Positions 11,501-23,500 of a stretch of 64,000 nt of DNA are shown here, piece after piece (within the stretch, counting starts at the first letter, position 1; each line of letters starts with the position of its first letter). Source of the stretch: Sphaerolaimus hirsutus. Taxonomy: Eukaryota; Nematoda; Chromadorea; Monhysterida; Sphaerolaimidae. Where the stretch lies: positions 15,928,704 to 15,992,703 of the forward strand of contig OZ038452.1 in the NCBI GenBank assembly GCA_964036195.1, read 5' to 3'. A model generated the notes under the pieces. It searched no databases and was not told where the DNA came from. It saw nothing but the letters and a program-made list of their open reading frames with translations. Position numbers and translations under genes: made by a program.

Positions 11501-14500
11501 AGAAGTCAGGTGTTGTGTGGCGGGTCTGTCAAACCCGCTATCGATAGTATGCGTTATAGGATGCATTATTCAACATCGTAAAGCTCCATGTTGTGACGTA
11601 CTTCTTACCGGCTGCATCTCGCAGGCGGCTGAAATACAGTCAAAACGGGAGCAAAGTATGATGGAGAATCGAGATTTGGAGGCGCCGACGCTATCGCCAA
11701 CCATTGGCGGTGCGGAGGCGGCCAGCATGCGTAAAGAACTGGAAATTTTGAAGCCCGAGGATCGGGTGGCCTACCTGAACAAACTGGCAGAGCAGCGTGT
11801 CTCCAAGGCGGAGACGATCAAAGAGTGCATTAGCGCACTGACTAAAGTCCAAGCCAAAACTGGCCCGGTTGGTAGTGGTACTCTTTGGTCCGAAATTGTA
11901 ACTAAAATGGTGGCTATGTCCGTAGAAGATCCAAACAATAATATGGGGGAGAATGTTAACAGAACAATAAATGTTAACTTGAATCCGCCATTGCAGGTTT
12001 CGGTGGACGTGGTGGTGACGCACATCACCACAGCTCTGTCGGCCCTGAACACTGCGGCGTATTTATCGGCTAAAATTGATGTCGGCCAGACGCTGATCAT
12101 GGAAACCAACATGAGCAGCATGGCGGAGCATCAAAAAAGAATGTTAGATGAACTGCGCGAGCAAAAAGAGGAAATTTTGAAAATTCACAAGGCGCTCAGT
12201 CTGACGGGCATCCAGCTGGACATGTTGGACACTAATATGTTCTTCATGATCAGCTCACAGGACCCGCAGGACCCGTTCTCGCTGTTTGCTGGGAACGAGT
12301 TTTTTTATGCGGGGCACAAATGGCGCACGCTTGCAACCGGACTCATGTGGGACAAGGGTGACGTCATAAATGATGCCAAAATGAAAGAAAATGCGATACG
12401 GCTAAATGCGAGTTTTGTAGAATGGAACTCGGAGGCGGCCATCGCAGTGCAGCGCTCTTGGGTGGATTGGAGATCCCTGTGCTGGGACAAGTACGCCGGT
12501 GGGGAGGGGCTGCCTGAGACATGGCATGATCCCAACACCACGGACGTGACTGTCATGCGAGCTTCCAACTGGTATCGCTCGCTCGTTAGAGTGCTGTCAG
12601 CTGCGGTTGCGACCAACCGGAAGCTGGCGGTGTACTTGCGAAACAGCAACCCTAAAAAGATTGTCAATGCGACGCGTTCCCACAAATGTTTGGGGAATGG
12701 GTTCACAAAGACAAACTGGGATGGGATCTCCAAATCGAAAAAAGGCACGGACTTGAACGCGTATGGGCTCGCCTGGGAGGAGGTGCGTGCCTCTGAAGAT
12801 TTCAGGGGGGCGCTAATCCACCAGGTGGACCTGGATATGTATGGTGCCGAATTTGTGGCGGACGAGGCGGACCACTTGTGGACTGTTGGCGCAAATTTGG
12901 TGGAGCACAAGCGGCGCCTGACCGAAATCCAAAATGGTAGGGTTGGGGGTTTTGACTCAAATGTGGTAAAAGGGAAAAAATTTGAGCAATCTGTTCAATC
13001 AATCTCACATTTTTTGAAGTATCAATCAAAAATGCATCTAGAGGAGGGTGAAATTTTTGAATGGGAGTTTGGCTCAGTGACCATACTGTATGATGGACAT
13101 ACATGTGTGTCTGAATCAAACAATAATATAATCTCGACCTATAACGCAGCGCATGCGGCCTCGATGGGGGCACCGGCTACTGCGGCGAAGCGGGCCAAGG
13201 CGGAGGGGACTGCTGACCCGGTGCAGGCCCGGGTGGCGGAACCGGAACCGGTGCCGGATGTGGACCAAGAGGTAAAATTGCGTTATCATTTGGCACTTCC
13301 CGATAATCCGCTAAGGGACTGGTTCGGGTCGGTTAGGTTAAATACGGCTGACCTGAGCCCGCACCATGTTAGTGAGCGGTGCGAAGAGGCAATAAAAGTG
13401 GCGCGTTTGGCGTTGATTGTGGACAGCAAAGGGGGTTCAGTGGACTGGGATGAGCCAGTGTCTGTGTATGGCAGGGGTCGCCGCACGATTGTTGATTTCA
13501 TGCGGGGGTTCCAAATTAGGGCGGGCGAATGGCAACATAATTTGGGGCGGGACATCCGGAGGAAGGTCACCTGGGCTCCTCCGGACTGGTCCGAGAACCC
13601 AATTGCGCGCGTGGCGTTTTGCAATCGCTTTGCCAAAGATGACCAATTTGGCCGAGACAGAACTGGTAATAGGGACTTTCTGCACATCGGTGTGGATGTT
13701 GACTACACACCATTGCGCGTATGGCTAATTGGAGACAGTACGGCGTGTGGAGTGCGACATGCGCTATACGAAAATCTCCGCTTGAGCTTCCAGTATACGG
13801 ATGCGGAGCGTAGGCTCGACACCGTGGAAGTATCTAGCTGCGCGGAAATTTACAGAGGGTGCAGACTGGCGTGTGTGAAGGGGTCATTTATCCTTATGGA
13901 TTTTACGCGCGTAAATGTGATTGTCATTAAGGCGGTGTTAGATTATTTGGACACTGTCTATTTGACAATCAAGGGGGACGGAGCGCACTGGATTGAATTG
14001 CTGGTGCGAAACTTGTATGTTTTGTGCCTGGAACTGCGGCACGAACTGGATAAAGCAGATCTGCCGCATATCCCAATCGTCTTGTGTGTGACCCAACCCC
14101 TGTACCCTGCGCAGCCCGGGGTGGCTCGGCATAGATATGCGGAGGCGCTCCTGCTACGCTTGGGACGGGATATTGAAGCGTGCGTGGCCTCAGTGTGCAA
14201 TAAAGTACGGGGCGTGTGGGTGTGCGAGCCGCTCGGCTACATGCTGCGTAACTGGCAAAAAATGTCCCCAAAAAAGGACGCTACCCTGACTGAATTGTAC
14301 GCGGCGGTGCCAAAATCCGATGGGATTCATCTGACAGTGTTCGGGGAGAGCTGGCTAGGTAGATTTTTGGCGCGTGAGGTTGTGCTAGCGCTTGACAAGA
14401 TGGGGGCGGTGAGCGCAAACAGGTGTGCCAATTCTAGACAAAGTAGGGTGATATATAACATCCGAAACTTACCATGTATCCCCATCTCAGATGGCGGACT

Positions 14501-17500
14501 CGCCACGGGTCGAAAAACGCGCCAGGGCCGACGTCGGCGGAGCAGCGGATACTGGCGGGGGAAATGGAGCCGGCGGACAAGGTACACTTTTCGAGACATC
14601 TTGTATAGGCGAGAAGAGGAAAGTGACCAAATAATATGCGAACGAACCACGTCTCAGGTGGCCAGCGCGGCCGTAGCGGCAGTCCTGGCTCCCAGCACAG
14701 TTCCGGCCGCGCAAGCAGCTCTGGCGCCGGACGTGGAAATCGGGGGTTCCGAGGAGGCGGGCGCCCATTTAATAGGGGCGGGCCAAAGTTCAACCGAGGC
14801 GCCTTCCACCAGCCGCCACAAGGGTGAGTTGTGGGTGGAAGTGATTTCTGGGAGATCTCTACTGCTTTTTGGGGCGTGTGTATGGGGTGTCTCCATGCTA
14901 GCAGCACTGAAAAAAAGTGGGGTTAAGATAGAAAATCAAAACGCACTGTTTCGATGGGTTCATGATAGATATCATAAAGTCTGTGTTAGGTTGCGTAAAG
15001 TTAGAATGTGTAGCTTGGGCCACATAACAATGCTACCGCAGATCCGACGAAAATGGGACTTGGGCATGGCTGCCCACTCCTCCCGCCGGGGGACCGTATT
15101 CGGGCGGTTCTCGCGGCGGCCGAGGTGGCGGCCCACGCGGAGGCTATGGCGGTCGCGGTGCCAGGCAAAACGCGCACTAGGACGCCGGCAAGCGTGCAGA
15201 GGACCGGCTTCGGCTTCGGCGGGAACATTTAGGTGGCTGAGAGGTGGCGGAGAAAGGAGTTATTTTCTTTTTTTTGCTATGTTACTGTGTCTCGTAATTC
15301 TGATGTTAGGTGTACTAGCACATGATACGAGAAGTAACGAACTCATCTGGTCACTACACTTAACCGGTTTCAACACTATATCTAAGCTAGGTGTATCTGT
15401 GCTACAACACCTGGCATCCTTATATGTGTGTAGCCTGATCAATTCGTTGAAAAAAACAGATTGTGGTGTTGCGCGGACGGTATGGCGATTTTTTAACAAG
15501 CTGGTGGTCATGATCTATGATTTCGAGCTTTTGTCATGTATGATCTCGATTCAACTGATTCGCGTGTCGCGTCATCTCCAATCTGTTTGTGGAGTGCAAT
15601 ATGAAAAATACTGCGCCTTGTCTGACTTACTACTAAAATCAATCTCGTGCCCCAAGATTTGTATGGTAGGTGATAATTCAACGCGAAATGCAAGTATTGC
15701 CACTGTCAAAGAGGGTGGTTCTGAGAGAGGTTTTGGCAAGTCACAAAAAAATCGCAATTTTGATTATAGCGGAAAATTGTCAGATGAGCATTCTAAGAGG
15801 GGAATGCAGACTGAGTACGCATGTAGATCTGTTGCATCTGGGTCAGATGCATTAGATGTTTACTTCCAGAATGTAAATACACTGAGAAATAAACAAGAGC
15901 AGGTCAAGACAATCTGCGGCATGGGGGCTCATGTTATTGCGCTATGTGAAACTGGTGCAAAAACACGTTTGGGGTTACCAGTAGTTCCGGGGTACACTCT
16001 GAATATAACGCCATGTCCTGAAAAGGGGACGGGAGGTCTAGCCATATACACAGCTGACAGTATACAGGCCGTAATTACGGGGGGGGGGTTCTGGGAAACC
16101 ACCTCTAATGTACTGTGGGTTAAGTGCATGTGGGAAAGACATCATTGCCATATTGGTGTCGTGTATCTACACGACCAGGGAAAAGTGCAGAGAGATGAAA
16201 GGGCGCAGGCAGAAAATACTGAAATAATTGCTGCGTTAGGTAAACAGTGTGCGGAGTATGACGGGAACAACACTCCATATTTACTCATTGGTGATTTCAA
16301 TGGGCATATAGGTAATACACTGCCAGGGTTGGACGGTAACTCGGGGGATATTAACTCAAATGGTAGGCTGATTCATGCACTTGCGGAACTGAATGAACTT
16401 TCAGTAGCCGTACCGCAAAAAGGCCATATCCATACATATTTCTCAGGGACAGTATCATCGCTCTTGGACCTAACTTTGTATAAAAGGAGCAATGTCCGAG
16501 ATATCTATCTCGAACATATTGACAGGGATAGTCCACATGCAATCATGTCGGACCATTCAGCTCTATGTTTACATGTGCTTTTTATGCCTCAATGTAAATC
16601 TCATAGCATCGAACGCAACGTAAACTTAATTCAATGGTGTGTGAGTGGGGAGGAAAAAGTTGCACCATTTAGTGAGGCTATTGAGAGAGTGTTATCAGCT
16701 GTTACGTATGAAAATTGTACATATGCAACACTTTTACCTCTCTTTCAAAACACAGCCTTAGCGCATTTTAAGAAAAGGGGAAACAGGCAGTCAGTTGACA
16801 AATTGAAAGTAAGAATTTGTGAACTGAAATCTAAGATCCAAAGGACCCGGCGTGCATTACACCGTGGGGAGGTGGGATATCAAGAATATAAATGCATGGT
16901 AGGGGGGCTAAAGGAGGAAATAAGGAACACTGAAAAGACGGCGCGTGATAATTGCAACGCGCGGCGACTTGATTATGAACTAAGCACAAACAATGTAAAA
17001 ACGGACTTATACAGCCTAGCGAAGAGGTTCAGAGCGCCGGCTATAGAATACCCGGCACTCAGAAAACCTGAAGGTGGGACTGTTAATAATTCCGGGGAAC
17101 TTAATGACGTATTGAAGGGGTTTTGGAAAACAGTCCAAACTGCTAACCCTATGGAAAATAAAGAAACGGTGAGGGTGACTTCACTATCTGGTGTCATCTC
17201 TGGCATAAATAGAGAGGGTCTTGACCTATCGATTTCAGAGATAGACGTAAAGCGTGCCTGTAAGAAACTTAAGCTTTCTAAATCACCTGGAACAACCGGG
17301 GTGTATCATGAAATGCTTAAAGGAGCGGGACCTGAATTAGTAAGAGTTCTTACTATTCTCTTCAACTCCTGGTTTGACGGTGCGGAAATACCTAGAAATG
17401 CAAAAATTTGCAAACTGCAATTATTGCATAAAAAGGGGTCTAGGCATGACGTAAACAATTATAGATCAATAGGACTACAATGTAACCTACTGAAACTATA

Positions 17501-20500
17501 CTGTTGTATCTTAAACAAACGCCTCCTAGATACATTCGAGGCCGTAAACGGCTTTGGGGACATGCAGGGGGGGTTTCGTAAGAAACGTCGTACAACAGAT
17601 AATCACGTGGTCATGCAGGGATGCTTAGCACAATCAGGTAAATTATCTGCATGCTTTGTCGATGCCGTAAAGGCATTCGACAGAATCCCAAGGGACCTTT
17701 TATGGGAAAAACTTCTAGCATATGGCTACACTTCTAAATTTGTGCGTGCTATGTCTAATACATACACCAATTTAGAGTGTTTTATTCAATATGGCGAGTT
17801 TGCATCTGACCTTATGATGTATAACAATGGGGTGAGACAGGGTTGCTGCTTATCTCCTAGTTTATATGTCATTTATATGGCAGATTTGAGGACAGACCTA
17901 GAGAAATCTGGTACGGGTGCAGTTTTAGGTAGTAAACATGTACCAGCCATTTTTTTTGTGGATGACATTGTTCTGCTGGCGAATACAGATGAAGTTTTGC
18001 AGCAGATTATGGATGTATTCACACAATGGGCTTGGAAATGGGGTGTGGCAATAAATCCTTCTAAAAGTAAGGTTATGCACTTCAGACGTAAAGCACAGAT
18101 TTCCACAAAATGGAAGCTGGGATATAATGCCCAGAAAAATGTTCAGACCATAGATGAGGTTGATGAAATTAAGTACCTGGGGATACGGCTTTCATCCGGT
18201 CAGGACAGTCTGAAACTGCATAGGGACAATCTTTTACAGGGATCGCATGTAGCATCGATTCTTGTAGGAGAGGTACAGCAGTTTAGTTCTCGGCCTTTTT
18301 GGGCGACAAACAGACTCTGGAGCCTGTATGCAATGCCTAAAATACTTTACGGTGCGGAAATAAGTGGGATGTCTAAATCTCATTTGAAGAAACTTGTGAG
18401 TCTACAAATGCAGACATTCCGGCACGCACTTAAAGCACCAATGTGGATCAATAGCAGAATACTTGCCATTGAAGGGGATCTTACTACTGTTAAGGGAGCT
18501 TATAATAAGCTCGTTATTAGTCACAGTAGGTACCTGAGGGGGGTGTCTGTCAGTAAAACGACTGCAGAAGCTGCGGCCATCTGGCAGACACTACGAAATG
18601 GCCAAAAACGCCAGAATAGTCCCGTAGGGCGTGAAGTGAAAATTCAGAAAGAATGGGATCTCAATGCTCTACTCAGTAAAAAGGGGCTAAAACTTACTTG
18701 TAAAGAAAAATCCTGGGATGATAAAAGCCTGGGGGATGTGCATGTGTCTAGGGTGCGTGGGGAACGGTATAGTGGTTTGAGTATGTTGCCTATCAACCCA
18801 AAATCATTGTACCGTAATGAGCTGGCTTGGTTATGGTTTAGACATGGCCTACTACAAGAAACCATTCAATTCACTTTGGGGGTTGGCAGAAGAAGTAGGA
18901 TGCATGTGAATTGCATATTCTGTAAAAGAAATGGAATACACATGTGGTTGACAGTGTCACATATCCTGTTTGGGTGCCCCTCCCTACACCTGACTGGGTG
19001 GAGGGAGGGACTTCTTAAAGCACTGCCGGGGGTGTGTTGTGAAGGGGGATGTGCTGAAAAAATAAAGGTAGCGAGTCCGGTTATCAGATCTGATATAATC
19101 CGTTCACCGAACCTGTGCCAGACAGTAAGAGTAACGCTATCTAAGGAGGTGTATGCTCTTGATAAAGGGCTGTGTACTATGTACACAGGTCCGGTACAGA
19201 GGTAATACTTGCAATTTGAGTTGGACATGATTTAGATGTTAATTTACATTATTTGCTGGTATTTTTTGCACCTTATGCACACCTTTGCAACATTTATCTA
19301 ATGCACTTCTGGTATAGAACACACTGTATCTAATTTAGAACATGGATATGGTAGACGGCTGCAAGAGAGTTATTGGAGCGGTCTATCAAATATCTATGTT
19401 CTACAGTGTTTTAATATTCTGTTCTATAGTGTTTTAGGTAAGTAAATTCTTGGTCTGACTTGAAGAAGAATCCAATCATATTAGTGTGTGCAACACTATA
19501 ATGAGCTTTGGTTTAGCAGGGTGCACCCTGGCTACCGAAGTGCGTTGATTTGGATTGGGATTATGAGAAGTAAATACTCTTTAAGTTTCTTTTTGTGCTA
19601 CAATTATTGTATGATGTTTCTACATGTGTTTCCAAAGGTTTTATACTTAATTCACTTTTTGGTATTTCGCGTGTTACATTTCACTTGCCATAATTACATT
19701 AAGATCTGCCTTGTATTCCGATTTTAAAACCGGTATTTTCGTCTATATGCTTTATTTTTACCTCGTGAATCTGTTCCCGCATGTGTATTGTCCTCGCGTG
19801 ATTTTCTTTTAGTAGGTTAGTTAGTTATTTTGGTATGTACCCTTGACGCCCGTCGCCAATTGTGGTAATAATTTGAAATGAAATGAAATGAAAAAGGTCA
19901 TATCTGGGAGCTTTTAAAAAAATGTTTGTTATTAAAAAAAACGTTTTTTTAATAAAAAACGTTGTTTTTTTAAAAAAAACATCGAGATAAAAAAACGTTT
20001 TTTTTCCAACCCTACGCACATATAAATATTTATGACTAATTAGTTATGTATGCAAAGACTCCAAGTGTATTTAGCCGATGTGCAGCTAATCGAACGGGCA
20101 CGTGAAGGACAACGCTAGCGTTCACTGAAGTAAAGATGTATACTCGAATTTCCTCGAATCATCCTCCGGGGGGTTATTTTTTAAGAGTGGAAATTCTGAG
20201 GGGAGTTAAACGAGGGGGGTATTTCGAGGGGGGGGGTGATTATTATTTAGTCAGATTTTTTTGAACTACCAGTACTAATTTGTTGTTTGTAACGTACGCA
20301 GACGTAGAAAAACAACAATAATTGTCATTTCAATTAGTGTTTACTCGGCCCGGACTATAAATAAAGTCAAATGCAAGTAAAACAACAACAAACAGTGCGG
20401 TCCTAATAGTGAGATACTGTCATGTATAAGAAAGAGTCTATAGACTTATATATAATACTAAGTATTTATGTAGATGGTATAAAACCCAGTTCTAACGTAA

Positions 20501-23500
20501 CACAGCCATTGTTTATACGTGTGTTCCGCATTGCCCGATCAGAAACCGCAACCATTTACGTCATTTACATTATCCTTACACTCAACTTGGTGGGGGTATC
20601 TCGAGGGAGTCATAAACTCATAGAGGACATTTTTGGAGGGGAATTTCTAGGGGGGTTTTTTTCTTCGAGAAAATACGGTAACTATTTACCACTACCCAGC
20701 GTGCACATGCGGTGTTAATGGACTGTGACAAAGGACAAATAGACCCGGTCATCCAGTGTTTATCCTCATTCATAAATATTTACATTACACTGGTAGACAA
20801 AACACCTTAAATTTCTGAGCCGGAATGATAAATAATAACTGATATTAGGGGCCATCGTAGTCGTCATAAATTCTAAATACACCGAAACAGAGAAAATTGC
20901 AACCGCAGAAATTTGACGCCGCAACAAATCCGCCTAGCTTTTGAGTGTTTAGATTGTGCTCAGAATATCCTAATAATAAACAGCCGAACCAACATAAAAT
21001 TCAATCAATTCATTAACATAATTTGATGCAAGTTTTATCAACTAATTCAATTCAAATTATCGGATCTTTTTGGAATACTTATCCGTGAAAATTCAGGACA
21101 AAGGCCCGACTTCTTAACAGATTTTAAAACATCAAGAGCAGCACCAAAATTCAAGAAATGCAAAAAAACACATTCAAAAATGTATTGAGAAATGCAATAG
21201 AAGCGCAGTGTTGTCCAGCACAGCGACAGCAACAGAAAGCATTGCGCCTAGTATCTATTTGTGATTGCAAGCAAAACACATTAATCCACAGTGAACAATT
21301 TTGATAGTTTGTGATAACTGTAGGAGTACAAAAGCCGATTTTCCACATGGATAGATCGAACGCACAGGTAAATACACATAAATAGATATGCAAACGATGA
21401 TTCCACATTTTTGCCATTTCATAAAGTGTACGGTTCATTTTTTTCCGACGTACTATCGTCAGACAGAAATATGAGTAACTCACAGTGGATACTTTTCGAT
21501 CAAGATTATCCCATCACTAAATAGAAAGTACCCACGGAAAGTACCCAAAGGTATGCGAACCCACAAACAGTGCACGAGTGCACCGCATCAAAGTCAAAGA
21601 ACCAGCGCCAGTGCACTTAACAGTCATCATGGTAGACGTTCAGTAGGTGTACATAGAGTGTGGTCATTCTGATATAAGAGGCTGCGCTACACCACAGTTG
21701 TCAAAATACTGATATTTTTGAAAAACATAATGTAAATATAAAAGGTAATCAAATTTTTGTATGTATTAATACTAAAACATAAAATGAATATGATATTCTA
21801 AATTTATCAATCTACCTAGGTATTTATTTATATCAAAAATGATAGGTAAAATGGCCGTGATAGGTAAAAAACCATAACCATGGTTGGGCACCTTGGTGGA
21901 CGTAGGTTCGCTTTGGACGTAAACCCATTCGGCATGTAGACCCGGCGGGCACGTATTTCTACCCCCAGGCATGTAGACCCGGCAGGCATGTAGCAGGGCA
22001 TTTACAGTACTAGGGCAATTAGAGTTTACAGGGATGAAGAGATTGTAAACCATAGTTGTAAAAAAGTATTTACGTTTACTTAATTTATACATATACTTAA
22101 GTACTGCATAAATATGTTAACATTTCCTCCTGAAAAAATACCAGTAGTCACTTACTCACGTACTTTTTGAAAGTATGCAAGTACAGAAAAGTGTCTCAGA
22201 TAGGCTTTTGTGTGTGCTTTTTCAAGGCATAAAGGGAAAAAGGGAGAAAAAGCTAAAAAAAATACCTAAAAACAACTTTAGAAATGGGCAAAAACACATC
22301 AACTAGTGAATTTGAGGGTGAAAAGGTTTGAGAATTTGTGATTTTGAGGGAAAATTGTGGCAAATATTTCCCAAAGATACCCACTTTTTCATTTTCCACA
22401 AACAAAAGTAATTTTACACATGAGTAAAAGATTAAAAAAATTACCATTCATTTTCTGTACACAGTGGTGCATAAAAAATAAAAACTATTTATACATTTAC
22501 ATTTACTTTCAAAAAAGTTCAGTACTCTTAATAACTTTGCTGTAAACTACACTTTCCAGAGAGAGAAATTCTGGTAAATAGTCGGGGCAGTCTTGTAGAC
22601 AGTCTGGTAAACACAAATGTGTTCAAAATGGATTTATGAGTTAGGGAAAATTTGGTTGTCAACTAGTGGAGAAATCGGGATGAAAAATGAATATGGTTTG
22701 CTGCAGTTCATGGCTGGTGTGAGCAATTAACACAATATTGCACCGCAGTTCAGAGTGCGCCTGAGGGTAATTTAAAGATTAGGTAGTTTGCTGCAGTTCA
22801 CAGCTGGCATGACAAATTGAAATATTATTGCACCACAGTTCGCGGTGCGCGTGAGTGGGCATATGGATCTGGTTGGCATGTAGCCTGCCCACTTGGCATG
22901 TATGTCCTGCTACGTGCCTGCCGGCTCTACATGCTTCGCGGGTAGAAAAACGTGCCCGCCGGGTCTACATGCCAAGTGGGTTTACATGCCAAGCGGCACA
23001 GGGTCCTTTGGTGTGGCCACTGGCCCAGTGCAAATTTTTAGCTACATCAATTCCTACCATTTCCCACCAGACCGTTACTACAATTTTTTGTAAATTGTTT
23101 CCCCTATGTAAACAGGATTTGCTCATACTAACCCAATCAACTGATATACCTTCAAAATTTAGTGATATAAAGGGTCAGAGCCGCATCTAAAATGATATGT
23201 TCTGAAGTTTCCCGCGACAGATTAAATACTCCTACACACACTTTAGTTGACGACACGTAAAAAATCAAACGAGAAATCACTCACTGTATAATTTATCCCC
23301 TCCCTTCTACTATGAATGGTCCAATTTTATGCACGATTTCAGTTTTTTTTTAAATAACGTGGTTGATTTAATGCTGTTACAGAAAAAATGCAAATGGTTG
23401 TCTAGCTAAACTGTGCTCATCAACCATCAAGATCAGTCGATAGTGCGTACTAAATTTTCAGTACGCGACAGAAACGCAGTACGCAGGTTGTCAACTAATG

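Larger units (their letters stand above)
10289..19893 (+). mobile_element. Full-length LINE (esterase + AP endonuclease + RT)
   Basis: Non-LTR retrotransposon of 9,605 bp inserted into the hAT MITE. AAGGTC repeats at 10283-10288 and 19894-19899, and comparison with the intact MITE at 35733 shows the break. It ends in a (TGAAA)n tail. The esterase plus APE-type endonuclease plus RT plus Cx2C zinc knuckle fits the CR1/L2-like lineages, in which an ORF1 esterase is known. The clade call is tentative. The unbroken frame and clean duplications mean a recent insertion. It lies antisense in intron 29 of the NACHT-WD40 gene. Confidence 0.9.
9709..20014. mobile_element. hAT-type MITE split by a LINE
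   Basis: Ends TAGGGTTGG... and ...CCAACCCTA, with exact 8-bp duplications CGCACATA at 9701-9708 and 20015-20022. Long T-run/A-run inverted repeats (ACGTTTTTTT/AAAAAAACG) lie just inside. The unit sequence (9709-10288 plus 19894-20014) matches the complete 704-bp copy at 35733-36436 in opposite orientation. The remainder, 10289-19893, is an inserted LINE. Confidence 0.88.

Noticed and set aside
9709-20014. A giant DNA transposon carrying its own reverse transcriptase
   Set aside because: At first the hAT ends seemed to bound the RT gene as one element. The intact MITE at 35733 and the AAGGTC duplication show a LINE inserted into a MITE.
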